From NCBI RefSeq assembly GCF_049514155.1, contig NZ_JBEKVH010000101.1, forward strand, positions 1 to 14,545: 14,545 nucleotides of DNA. The letters run 5' to 3'. The notes under the pieces are model-generated. The model ran no database searches. It was given only the letters and a program-made list of their open reading frames with translations, and was not told the DNA's origin. Positions 6,642 to 13,917 of the stretch are shown here, piece after piece (the first letter of the stretch is position 1; every line of letters starts with the position of its first letter). This stretch comes from Roseiarcus sp049514155 (GTDB taxonomy: Bacteria; Pseudomonadota; Alphaproteobacteria; Rhizobiales; Beijerinckiaceae). A program made the position numbers and the translations under genes.

Positions 6642-7910
6642 ATGCCTTCCGACGCCAACAATTTCGAGGGCGCGTATCTCCTCAGCGATCTCATCGGCGG
6701 CAAGGCTCGCCTCGGCGGCAAGGCGATCGGCAAGCTGGCCGACGTCATCGTCGCCGAACAGGGCAAACTGCCGGAGGTCACGCACCTGCTGATCGACCGG
6801 CCCTTCGGCTACAAATCGCTGATGGTGCCGTGGGACAAGGTCGAGCGGCTCGGCGCGAACGGCCGGGCTGACTTGTCGATCGCCGCGCTCGAACCCTACG
6901 AGGGCGAACCGGCCGATGGACAGATCTGCCTGCGCGACCACCTGCTCGACAAGAAGGTGCTGGACAGCGACGATGACGAAGTCGAGGTCGTCTACGACAT
7001 CAAGCTCGCCGCCCGCTACGGCCGTCTCTTCGTCACCGACGTCGATTGTTCGCGGGCCGGCTTCCTGCGCCGCATCGGGCTGAGAAAGCTGGCGAATTTC
7101 ATCCGTTCGATCGCAGCGAAGATCGACGACGACACCATTCCTTGGACCTATGTGCAGCAACTGCCGCAAAACATGGGCGGCTTCAACGGCAACGTGAAGC
7201 TCAACGTGCTGAAAGAAAAGCTCCCCGACATCCATCCGGTCGACCTGGCCGACATCCTCGAGGAGTTGGAGCACGACCAGCGCATGGCGATCTTCAACCA
7301 GCTCGACACCGAGCACGCTTCCGATACGCTGGAGGAAGTGGAGCCGCGGGTGCAGCGGGACTTGGTGTCTTCATTGACGATCGAGCGCGTGACCGAGCTG
7401 GTCAACGAAATGACGCCAGGCCAGGCCGCCGACATCCTCGCCGAGCTGCCGGCCAGTCAAAGCGACGCCATCCTGGACAAGATCGAAGCGCCGGAAGCGA
7501 TGAAAGTCCGCTCGTTGATCGAGAATCACGAGGATCAGGTCCTTTTCTTCGCCACCGCCCACTACATCACCTTCCCGCCGCAGACGACGGTGCGCGAAGT
7601 GATGATCAAGTTCCGCACCGCGGCCAAGGACGCCGACGTCGTGATGTATATCTACGTCACCGACCCCAACGGCGTTCTGCTCGGCGTCGTCGACATCAAG
7701 GAACTGTTGCAGGCCACGCTCACCGACACGCTCGATCGCATCATGACCGCCAACGTCGTCAGCCTCGACGAGAACGACACCGTCGCCGAGGCGTCCAAGC
7801 TGTTCGCCCGCTACAGCTTCCGCGCCATCCCGATCGTCGGCGAGGGCAACGTGATGAAAGGCGCGATCCCCTATCGCGACATCATGCAATTGGATCACCG
7901 CTTCGTCTGA
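6642..7910 (+). CDS. PRC-barrel / MgtE N-domain / CBS-pair protein, detached Mg2+-sensor module
   Basis: The 422-residue protein appears soluble. Residues about 12-75 form a PRC-barrel-like domain (YLLSDLIGGKARLGGKAIG, then LLIDRPFGYKSLMVPWDKV). A second similar segment spans about 113-175, ending IPWTYVQQLP. Residues about 186-290 are an MgtE_N superhelix (HPVDLADILEELEHDQR, TPGQAADILAELPASQSDAIL). A CBS pair follows at about 305-362 and 366-420 (IMTANVVSLDENDTVAEAS, YSFRAIPIVG). In true MgtE channels the CBS pair leads into a five-helix pore; here the protein stops after it. In MgtE the N and CBS domains sense cytosolic Mg2+ and close the pore. Here they could regulate the adjacent Nramp-like protein in trans. 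GGAGGAAGCC precedes the ATG. Confidence 0.9.
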   Translation: MPSDANNFEGAYLLSDLIGGKARLGGKAIGKLADVIVAEQGKLPEVTHLLIDRPFGYKSLMVPWDKVERLGANGRADLSIAALEPYEGEPADGQICLRDHLLDKKVLDSDDDEVEVVYDIKLAARYGRLFVTDVDCSRAGFLRRIGLRKLANFIRSIAAKIDDDTIPWTYVQQLPQNMGGFNGNVKLNVLKEKLPDIHPVDLADILEELEHDQRMAIFNQLDTEHASDTLEEVEPRVQRDLVSSLTIERVTELVNEMTPGQAADILAELPASQSDAILDKIEAPEAMKVRSLIENHEDQVLFFATAHYITFPPQTTVREVMIKFRTAAKDADVVMYIYVTDPNGVLLGVVDIKELLQATLTDTLDRIMTANVVSLDENDTVAEASKLFARYSFRAIPIVGEGNVMKGAIPYRDIMQLDHRFV

Positions 7911-7937
7911 TCGCCAACCGGCGTTGCCCCGTGAGGC

Positions 7938-7966
7938 TTGGATTGGCGGGCGCGAACCGCTACATC
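7938..7966 (+). promoter_or_regulatory. Weak sigma-70-like promoter candidate before the fumarase gene
   Basis: TTGGAT (7938-7943) and TACATC (7961-7966) are separated by 17 bp, 30 bp before the fumarase start. The -35 box is fair and the -10 box only partial. It is offered because the transporter operon ends at 7910 and fumarase likely needs its own promoter. Confidence 0.28.
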
Positions 7967-7995
7967 CCATCCGTATTGAACACCCGGAGCGGCGC

Positions 7996-9612
7996 ATGAG
8001 CCCTGCCTATCACCCCCTGTTTCAGCTCGGCCCCGACCCGACGCCCTACCGGAAACTGACCGCCGAGGGCGTGCGGGTCGAGCGCGCGCTCGGCCGCGAC
8101 CTGCTGGTCGTCGAGCGCGGAGCGCTGAGCGCGCTCGCCGAAGCGGCGATGGTCGACATCAACCACCTGCTGCGCCCCGGCCACCTCGCCCAGCTCGCCG
8201 CAATCCTCGATGATCCGGAAGCGACCGCCAACGACAAGTTCGTCGCCTATGACCTGCTCAAGAACGCCAACATCGCCGCCGGCGGGGTGCTGCCGATGTG
8301 CCAGGACACCGGCACGGCGATCGTCACGGCCAAGAAGGGCCGGCTGGTGTGGACCGATGGCGACGACGAGGCGGCGCTCGCCGAAGGCGTCAGCGCCGCC
8401 TACGCCAAGAAGAACCTGCGCTACAGCCAGGTTGCGGCGCTGTCGATGTTCGAGGAGAGGAACACCGGCGACAATATGCCGGCGCAGATCGATATCGCCG
8501 CCGAGGGCGAGGATTCCTACAAGTTCCTGTTCCTCGCCAAGGGCGGCGGTTCGGCCAACAAGAGCTTCCTCTATCAGGCGACGCCGTCGATCCTGACTCC
8601 CGAGCGGATGATCGCGTTCCTCAAGGAAAAGATCCTCACCCTCGGCACCGCGGCCTGTCCGCCCTATCACCTCGCCATCGTCATCGGCGGGACGAGCGCC
8701 GAACTGACGATGAAGACGGTGAAGCTCGCCTCCGCCCGCTATCTCGACGCGCTGCCGACCTCCGGCGGGCCGAACGGCCGCGCCTTCCGCGACCTCGCGA
8801 TGGAAGCGGAGATTCTTAAGCTGACCCAGCAGCTCGGCGTCGGCGCGCAGTTCGGCGGCAAGTATTTCTGCCACGACGTGCGCGTCGTGCGCCTGCCGCG
8901 CCACGGCGCCTCGCTGCCGATCGGCCTCGGCGTCTCCTGCTCGGCTGACCGCCAGGCGCTCGGCAAGATCACCCGCGACGGAATCTTCCTCGAGGCGCTT
9001 GAGCGCGATCCGGCGCGCTTTCTGCCGGCGATCGACGAGGCGAGCCTCGGCGGGCCGGTGGTGAAGATCGACCTCAACCGGCCGATGAAAGAAATCCTCG
9101 CCGAGTTGACCAGGCGCCCGATCCGCACCCGCCTCGCGCTGACGGGGACGATGATCGTCGCGCGCGATCTCGCCCACGCCAAGATCCGCGAGCGGCTCGA
9201 CCGCGGCGAGCCGATGCCCGACTATTTCAAGAACCATCCGGTCTATTACGCCGGACCGGCCAAGACCCCGGCCGGCTACGCCTCGGGCTCGTTCGGGCCG
9301 ACGACGGCGGGCCGCATGGATTCCTACGTCGATTCGTTCCAGGCGGCCGGCGGCTCGATGGTGATGCTCGCCAAGGGCAACCGTTCTTCCGCCGTGCGCA
9401 AGGCCTGCGCCGAGCACGGCGGCTTCTACCTCGGCTCGATCGGCGGCCCGGCGGCGCGCCTCGCCCTGGACTGCATCAAACGCGTCGAAGTGCTCGAATA
9501 TCCCGAGCTCGGCATGGAGGCGGTGTGGCGGATCGAGGTCGTCGACTTCCCCGCCTTCATCGTCATCGACGACAAGGGGAACGACTTCTTCAAGGAGCTG
9601 AACCTCGGCTGA
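7996..9612 (+). CDS. Class I fumarate hydratase (4Fe-4S)
   Basis: This enzyme reversibly hydrates fumarate to L-malate in the TCA cycle using an oxygen-sensitive [4Fe-4S] cluster. The 538-residue, single-chain protein matches the FumA/FumB type. Cluster ligands are Cys102 in PMCQDTGTA, Cys221 in TAACPPYHLAIVIGGTSAE and Cys315 in GVSCSADRQ, spaced as in E. coli FumA (105, 224, 318). Other family blocks are NANIAAGGVLPMCQDTG, KGGGSANKS and, late, YYAGPAKTPAGYASGSFGPTTAGRMD. The ATG at 7996 has GGAG 6 nt upstream and matches the expected N-terminus; the frame extends further upstream without conserved content. Some class I fumarases also hydrate mesaconate, which would matter if the upstream CoA-ester lyase acts on C5 compounds, but the two genes are not in one operon. 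Confidence 0.96.
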   Translation: MSPAYHPLFQLGPDPTPYRKLTAEGVRVERALGRDLLVVERGALSALAEAAMVDINHLLRPGHLAQLAAILDDPEATANDKFVAYDLLKNANIAAGGVLPMCQDTGTAIVTAKKGRLVWTDGDDEAALAEGVSAAYAKKNLRYSQVAALSMFEERNTGDNMPAQIDIAAEGEDSYKFLFLAKGGGSANKSFLYQATPSILTPERMIAFLKEKILTLGTAACPPYHLAIVIGGTSAELTMKTVKLASARYLDALPTSGGPNGRAFRDLAMEAEILKLTQQLGVGAQFGGKYFCHDVRVVRLPRHGASLPIGLGVSCSADRQALGKITRDGIFLEALERDPARFLPAIDEASLGGPVVKIDLNRPMKEILAELTRRPIRTRLALTGTMIVARDLAHAKIRERLDRGEPMPDYFKNHPVYYAGPAKTPAGYASGSFGPTTAGRMDSYVDSFQAAGGSMVMLAKGNRSSAVRKACAEHGGFYLGSIGGPAARLALDCIKRVEVLEYPELGMEAVWRIEVVDFPAFIVIDDKGNDFFKELNLG

Positions 9613-9719
9613 GCATGTCGACGCGGATTTGGAGGCGCGGCCGCTGACCGTGTCCGTCGCGACCGCCGGCTTACGCCTTCGCTCCGGCGCGGCTGGCGAC
9701 TCGTGCGCGGACCCTCTAT

Positions 9720-9737
9720 CCTCGCCGGAGGGCGAGG
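9720..9737 (+). promoter_or_regulatory. Hairpin overlapping the ribosome site of the GFA-family gene
   Basis: CCTCGCC (9720-9726) pairs perfectly with GGCGAGG (9731-9737) across a GGAG loop. The right arm covers the first half of the GAGGAGG ribosome site (9734-9740) for the ATG at 9747. This could lower or regulate translation, but AGG remains free, so the effect may be small. The rest of 9613-9746 shows nothing clear. Confidence 0.35.
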
Positions 9738-9746
9738 AGGAATGCG

Positions 9747-10163
9747 ATGGCGATCACCGGCGGGTGCCTGTGCGGCAATGTGCGCTACGAGATTGCCGCC
9801 GAGGCGCCGATCACCGCGCGACAATGCTGGTGCCGCGTCTGCCAGTATTTCAGCGGCGGCGGCGGCACGGTCAATGCGGTGTTCAACAAGGACGCCATTC
9901 GCGTCACCGGCGAAACCCGCGTCTTCACCTCGATCGCCGACAGCGGCGCGGTGATGCGTCGCTCCTTCTGTCCAACCTGCGGAACTCCTTTATTCAGCGA
10001 AGCCGAGCCGCGGCCGCATCTGATCATTGTCCGGGCCGGCTCGCTCGACGATCCCAACATCGGCAAGCCGGGCGCGGTCATCTGGGCGAAATCGGCGCCG
10101 CAATGGGCGTGCTTCGACCCGGCGCTGCCGCAGTCCAGCGATGGTCAGCCGCCGGCGCGATAG
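9747..10163 (+). CDS. GFA / CENP-V-domain zinc protein
   Basis: The family is named after glutathione-dependent formaldehyde-activating enzyme, though most members have no proven reaction. The 138-residue protein carries the full zinc-binding set: Cys7 and Cys9 in GGCLCGNVRYE, Cys27, Cys29 and Cys32 in QCWCRVCQYF, and Cys75 and Cys78 in FCPTCGTPLF. The domain fills the protein, ending with the typical IIVRAGSLDDP and W-x-CFDP segments. A strong GAGGAGG lies 6 nt before the ATG. It is a lone gene after fumarase. A formaldehyde or thiol-related role would be guesswork, because the family assignment alone does not show it. Confidence 0.9.
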   Translation: MAITGGCLCGNVRYEIAAEAPITARQCWCRVCQYFSGGGGTVNAVFNKDAIRVTGETRVFTSIADSGAVMRRSFCPTCGTPLFSEAEPRPHLIIVRAGSLDDPNIGKPGAVIWAKSAPQWACFDPALPQSSDGQPPAR

Positions 10164-10194
10164 GCGTTTCGCTGAAAGATCGGCGCGTCCGACT

Positions 10195-10305
10195 CCCTCA
10201 TCCTTCGAGACGCGTCGCTGGCGCGGCGCTCCTCTGGATGAGGGGTGTGGCGGCAAACAAAAGCTCCCTCATCCTGAGGAGCCTGCGCAGCAGGCGTCTC
10301 GAAGG
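10195..10305. repeat. Rhizobial-type intergenic palindromic repeat (CCTCATCC / CGTCTCGAAGG)
   Basis: CCCTCATCC (10195-10203) is mirrored by GGATGAGGG (10236-10244). CCTTCGAGACGC (10202-10213) is mirrored by GCGTCTCGAAGG (10294-10305). A second CCCTCATCC, at 10266-10274, is followed by TGAGGAG, then a CCTGC-GCA-GCAGG hairpin (10282-10294). Repeats with this wording are common between genes of Bradyrhizobium-like and related genomes, from memory and not by search. It lies between the convergent ends of the GFA gene and the GIY-YIG gene, where it may help end transcription. Confidence 0.75.
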
Positions 10306-10356
10306 AGGAGGAAGCGTGCGGCGAGCGCCGATAGAGCGCGACCTGTCGGGTCCGGC

Positions 10357-10695
10357 CTAGATCGCCGCGGCGCCGAGCTTGGCGCGCCAGAACGCCGTCC
10401 GCTCGTCAAGCGCCGATTGCATCGCGAAGTCGAGCGATTCGTCCTTGAGTTTTTCCAGCGGCTCGAAGGCGAAGCCCGCTCCGCCATGCGCGTTCCACGC
10501 CGCCTGCAAGTCGCGGCGCGGGTCGGCGCCGGAGCGCAGCGAGAACGAGATGCGGTTCCACACCTTGTCGAGGTCGCGGGTCTGGCCGACCCAGACCGCC
10601 CCGACCGGCGCGCAGCGCACCGCGAAGATCCCGGCGGCCGATTTGCGCTCCTTGTACGCTGCGATCGCCGCTTTCCGTCGCTCCGTCGTCGTCAC
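10357..10695 (-). CDS. Small GIY-YIG nuclease-family protein
   Basis: The 112-residue protein has the GIY-YIG core in relaxed form: GIFAVRC (22-28) in place of GIY and VWVGQT (34-39) in place of YIG. RISFSLR and a helix AWNAHGGAGFAFEPLEKL follow. It consists of little beyond the domain. Alphaproteobacteria carry many such short members of unknown role. The missing Tyr residues in both motifs make strong nuclease activity doubtful. It starts at GTG 10695, with GGAG about 8 nt upstream on the minus strand. It is divergent from the DUF2239 gene, 99 bp away, and probably shares a regulator with it. Confidence 0.83.
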   Translation of the reverse strand: MTTTERRKAAIAAYKERKSAAGIFAVRCAPVGAVWVGQTRDLDKVWNRISFSLRSGADPRRDLQAAWNAHGGAGFAFEPLEKLKDESLDFAMQSALDERTAFWRAKLGAAAI

Positions 10696-10723
10696 ATCTC
10701 GTCTCCGGCTGGCTTAAGGCTAG

Positions 10724-10763
10724 TTATACCCGGATGATATTGACGGCGCAATTATACCCGGAT
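10724..10763. promoter_or_regulatory. Paired operator-like repeats TTATACCCGGAT between divergent genes
   Basis: Two identical 12-bp copies, TTATACCCGGAT, lie at 10724-10735 and 10752-10763, with centres 28 bp apart, in the 99-bp gap between the GIY-YIG and DUF2239 genes. The second copy extends to an imperfect palindrome centred on CCGG (TTnTAnCCGGnTAnAA). Two AT-rich copies in GC-rich DNA, placed where both promoters must lie, strongly suggest binding by one transcription factor. I cannot name the factor. Confidence 0.6.
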
Positions 10764-10794
10764 AGAAATCGCGGCGACCTTGAGGAGCCGCGCG

Positions 10795-11373
10795 ATGTCG
10801 GACGCCGTCGCCAGACTCGCCACCGCCTTCGACCGCGAGCGCCGCCTCGCCTCGGGTCCGCTGATCGAGGTCGCGATCGCGGTCAAGGCGGCGGTCGTCG
10901 CCGGCGCCGAGGGCCCGCTGCTCGTCTTCGATGACGCCACCGGCGCGGTGATCGACCTCGATCTGCGCGGCTCGCGCGCCGACATCGCCGTCCGGCTTGC
11001 CGCCGCCCCGGGCGAACCGCCCGGCCCGCCGCGCGGGCGCGGGCGGCCGAGGCTCGGCGTCGTCGCGCGCGAGGTGACGCTCGCGCCCCGCCACTGGGAA
11101 TGGCTCGCCGCGCAGCCCGGCGGCGCTTCCGCGGCGCTGCGCCGCCTGGTCGAGGAGGCGCGGCGCTCCAGCGGCCCAAAGGACCGCGTGCGCTTGGGCC
11201 AGGAGGCCGCCTATCGCTTCATGGCGGCGATGGCGGGCGACCTGCCGGGCTTCGAGGAGGCGACGCGGGCCCTGTTCGCCAAGGATCGCCTGCGCTTCGA
11301 GCGCCATGTCGCGCAATGGCCGGACGACGTCAGCGCCTACGCGACGAAGCTCGCCGAGCCCGCATGGACCTAA
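10795..11373 (+). CDS. DUF2239 family protein
   Basis: The 192-residue protein matches DUF2239 as I know it: an N-terminal part with a short beta domain (PLLVFDDATGAVIDLDLRG), a Pro/Gly/Arg-rich linker, then RGRPRLGVVAREVTLAPRHWEWL from about residue 80, GGASAALRRLVEEARR, and a helical tail with YRFMAAMAGDLPGFEEATRALFAKD. The domain's function is unknown. The basic linker and the PRLG...LAPRHWEWL...ALR block look like a helix-turn-helix-type or nucleic-acid-binding region, which is inference. ATG 10795 is chosen because GAGGAG (10782-10787) lies 7 nt upstream; an in-frame ATG at 10780 lacks this. Confidence 0.85.
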   Translation: MSDAVARLATAFDRERRLASGPLIEVAIAVKAAVVAGAEGPLLVFDDATGAVIDLDLRGSRADIAVRLAAAPGEPPGPPRGRGRPRLGVVAREVTLAPRHWEWLAAQPGGASAALRRLVEEARRSSGPKDRVRLGQEAAYRFMAAMAGDLPGFEEATRALFAKDRLRFERHVAQWPDDVSAYATKLAEPAWT

Positions 11374-11396
11374 GTCGCGCCGGCATCGTCGTCGTG

Positions 11397-11406
11397 TTGA
11401 TATCAA
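11397..11406. promoter_or_regulatory. Perfect palindrome TTGATATCAA upstream of the DUF1993 gene
   Basis: A 10-bp AT-rich perfect palindrome lies 59 bp before the DUF1993 start, in the 92-bp gap after DUF2239. The location fits an operator or part of a promoter. No regulator is assigned. Confidence 0.35.
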
Positions 11407-11465
11407 AGTCGGTTAGGAGCAAGTTGCGCGCCCTTAACAAACGAGACCGCGAGGAACCGCCCGCA

Positions 11466-11993
11466 ATGTCATATTCGCTTTATCAGGCCAGCGTCCCGAC
11501 CTTCACCCGTTCGCTCAACGCCTTTCTCGCCGTTCTCGACAAGGCCGAGGCGCATGCGGCGGCGGCGAAGTTCGATCCCCAGGTTTATCTGACGCTGCGG
11601 CTCAGGCCCGACATGTACGCCTTTGCGCGCCAGGTGCAGGCCTTCTGCGACCACGCCAAGATCGCCTCCCATCGCGTCGCCGGCCTCGAGCCGCCGCGGT
11701 TCGAGGACACCGAGTCGACGCTCGACGAGCTCAGGGCGCGCATCCGCCGCACGCTCGAGGCGATCGCCAAGATCGACGCCAAGACGATCGACGCCGGCGC
11801 CGAGCGCGAGGTGGCGATTCCGATCGGCGGCGGACGCAAGGCGATGACGACCGGCGGGAACTACCTGACGCATTTCGCGCTGCCGAACTTCTACTTCCAT
11901 CTCGTCACCGCCTACGACATCCTGCGCTACGCCGGCGTGCCGATCGGCAAGCGCGACTATCTCGGCGAACCGCCGAACGTCACGATCGTCTGA
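11466..11993 (+). CDS. DUF1993 (DinB-like) family protein
   Basis: This 175-residue, mostly helical protein begins MSYSLYQASVPTFTRSLNAF and ends with the family block THFALPNFYFHLVTAYDILRYAGVPIGKRDYLG. His63 (FCDHAK), His136 (LTHFALP) and His145 (FYFHLV) sit where DinB-fold proteins hold a metal, so a metal-dependent role is possible, though none is established for DUF1993. The start ATG at 11466 has GAGGAA about 9 nt upstream. It is the first gene of a same-strand set with RidA (24 bp later) and amn. Confidence 0.88.
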   Translation: MSYSLYQASVPTFTRSLNAFLAVLDKAEAHAAAAKFDPQVYLTLRLRPDMYAFARQVQAFCDHAKIASHRVAGLEPPRFEDTESTLDELRARIRRTLEAIAKIDAKTIDAGAEREVAIPIGGGRKAMTTGGNYLTHFALPNFYFHLVTAYDILRYAGVPIGKRDYLGEPPNVTIV

Positions 11994-12017
11994 AGTCTTT
12001 TTTCGAGGGTCCATCTC

Positions 12018-12371
12018 ATGAGCATTCGGCGCATCCGCGTCGGCCCGCGCATGTCGCAGGCGGTCGTCCATGGCGAGACCGTCTATCTCGCCGGCCAGGT
12101 CGCCGCCCAGGCGGCGGGCGGAAACGTGACCGAACAGACGCGCGAGATTCTCGCCACGATCGACGCGCTGCTCGCCGAGGCGGGAACCGACAAGACGCGG
12201 CTCCTGTCGACGACGATCTATCTCGCCGACATGGCGACCTTTGCCGAAATGAACGCGGTGTGGGAGACGTGGGTCGCGCCCGGCGCGACGCCGGCCCGCG
12301 CGACGGTGGAGGCGAGGCTCGCCGCGCCGAGCTACACGGTCGAGATCGTCTGCATCGCCGCCAAATCGTGA
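12018..12371 (+). CDS. RidA-family enamine/imine deaminase-like protein
   Basis: RidA proteins hydrolyse reactive enamine/imine intermediates from PLP enzymes such as threonine dehydratase. The 117-residue length is typical. The motifs are VVHGETVYLAGQVA, TEQTREILATIDALLAEAGTDKTRLLSTTIYLADMATFAEMNAVWETW and PARATVEARLA. Arg94, in PARATV, is the residue that binds the substrate carboxylate in active RidA. The LADM...EMNAVW wording is closer to the YoaB-like branch than to canonical RidA, so the substrate may differ. GAGGG lies 9 nt before the ATG. Its 24-bp and 37-bp spacings to its neighbours suggest co-transcription with DUF1993 and amn. Confidence 0.93.
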   Translation: MSIRRIRVGPRMSQAVVHGETVYLAGQVAAQAAGGNVTEQTREILATIDALLAEAGTDKTRLLSTTIYLADMATFAEMNAVWETWVAPGATPARATVEARLAAPSYTVEIVCIAAKS

Positions 12372-12408
12372 CTGCGCGAGAGTCCTGACCGAGCGAGACG
12401 CGAACAGC

Positions 12409-13893
12409 ATGCACAACGCACCGAACGGCGGCCCGCCGCGGCACTTCCAGCAGGTCGATTCGCCGTCACAGGCGGTCGACCGGCTCGCCGCGCTCTATGA
12501 CGAGGCGACCACGGCGCTGCGCGCGGCGGTCGAACGGTTCCTGGTCGACGGCGTTCCGCCGAGCGAATCGATGCGCGCGCGCTTCCGCTATCCCGAGCTG
12601 CGGGTCATCTATCAGCCCGAGGGCGTGCCGCCGTCGAGCGCGCGCGCCTTCGCCAAATTCTCCGAGCCCGGCGTTTACACGACCTCGGTCACGCAGCCGG
12701 AAGATTTCCGCGCCTATCTGCTCGAGCAGCTCGAACCGCTGGTCGAGGAATTCGGCGCGACGATCGAGGTCGGCGCCAGCTCGCAGGAAATCCCTTATCC
12801 TTACGTGTTCGAGAGCGGCGACGAGCTCGGGCGCGGCGGCGCGACCGCCTCCGAGCTCGCGCGCTTCTTTCCCATTCCCCAATTGAACTTGGTCGGCGAC
12901 GAGATCGCCGACGGCGCGTTCGAAATCCGCCCGGGCTTCGAGCGGCCGATCGCGCTGTTCGACGCGGTCAGGGTCGACTACTCGCTGCGCCGGCTCGTCC
13001 ACTACACCGGCTCCGACTGGCGCGCGATGCAGCCGTGGTTGCTGCTGACCAACTACCACCGCTATGTCGACCAGTTCATCCATTGGGGGCTCGAGCAGTT
13101 GCGCGCCGGGACGGCGAGCCGGCTGGTGCTGCCGGGCAACGTCGTCATCGATTGCGACGCGTCGCCGGAGGAGGCGGAAGCGCAGGCCGCCGCCGTCGTC
13201 TGGCATCGCTTCCAGATGCCCGCCTATCATGTCGTCCGCCCCGACGGACGCGGCGTCACCCTGGTCAACATCGGCGTCGGGCCCGCCAACGCCAAGACGA
13301 TCACCGATCACATCGCGGTGCTGCGTCCCCATTGCTGGCTGATGGTCGGCCATTGCGCCGGCCTCAGGCAGTCGCAGCGCATCGGCGACTACGTGCTCGC
13401 CCACGCCTATCTGCGCCAGGACAAGATCCTCGACCGCGCCGTGCCGCCCGACATGCCGATCCCGGCGCTCGCCGAAGTGCAGGTCGCGCTGCAGGAGGCG
13501 GTGGCGCGCGTCACCGGCGATCGCGGCGAGGCGCTGAAGCGGCGCCTGCGCACCGGCACCGTCGTCACCAACGACGATCGCAACTGGGAGCTGCGCTGGA
13601 CGCATGAGCGCCGCCGCATCAACCTGTCGCGCGCCGTCGCGGTCGACATGGAATCGGCGACCGTCGCCACCCAGGGCTTCCGCATGCGCGTGCCCTACGG
13701 CACGCTGCTGTGCGTCTCCGACAAGCCGCTGCACGGCGAGATCAAGCTGCCCGGCGCCGCCAACGCCTTCTACGAGCGGGCGATCGGCGAGCATTTGCAG
13801 ATCGGCATCGCCGCGCTCGAACTGCTGCAGACCTCGCGCGCCTCGCTGCACTCGCGAAAATTGCGCAGCTTCGACGAGCCGCCGTTCCGCTGA
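12409..13893 (+). CDS. amn: AMP nucleosidase
   Basis: This enzyme hydrolyses AMP to adenine and ribose 5-phosphate, helping control the adenylate pool. At 494 residues it is close to the E. coli enzyme. The N-terminal AMP-binding domain (about 1-190) includes YPELRVIY and FSEPGVYTTSVTQPEDFRAYL. The C-terminal nucleoside-phosphorylase fold has NIGVGPANAKTITDHIAVL, MVGHCAGLRQSQRIGDYVLA, GTVVTNDDRNWEL, VAVDMESATVATQG with Glu415, and VSDKPLHGEIKLPG with Asp438, the probable base contact. Only a weak purine-rich site (GAGCGAGA) precedes the ATG, but the N-terminus matches the family. It is the last gene before a long repeat-rich gap. Confidence 0.97.
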   Translation: MHNAPNGGPPRHFQQVDSPSQAVDRLAALYDEATTALRAAVERFLVDGVPPSESMRARFRYPELRVIYQPEGVPPSSARAFAKFSEPGVYTTSVTQPEDFRAYLLEQLEPLVEEFGATIEVGASSQEIPYPYVFESGDELGRGGATASELARFFPIPQLNLVGDEIADGAFEIRPGFERPIALFDAVRVDYSLRRLVHYTGSDWRAMQPWLLLTNYHRYVDQFIHWGLEQLRAGTASRLVLPGNVVIDCDASPEEAEAQAAAVVWHRFQMPAYHVVRPDGRGVTLVNIGVGPANAKTITDHIAVLRPHCWLMVGHCAGLRQSQRIGDYVLAHAYLRQDKILDRAVPPDMPIPALAEVQVALQEAVARVTGDRGEALKRRLRTGTVVTNDDRNWELRWTHERRRINLSRAVAVDMESATVATQGFRMRVPYGTLLCVSDKPLHGEIKLPGAANAFYERAIGEHLQIGIAALELLQTSRASLHSRKLRSFDEPPFR

Positions 13894-13917
13894 GCCGCCG
13901 CGCCCTTCTCCTGGGGG

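Noticed and set aside
5600..6871. 423-codon open frame on the plus strand across the transporter operon
   Set aside because: It overlaps three better-supported genes in another frame, and its Arg/His/Pro-rich composition has no family signature.
7960..9417. 485-codon open frame on the minus strand
   Set aside because: It is the shadow of the class I fumarase, whose three cluster cysteines are in the plus frame.
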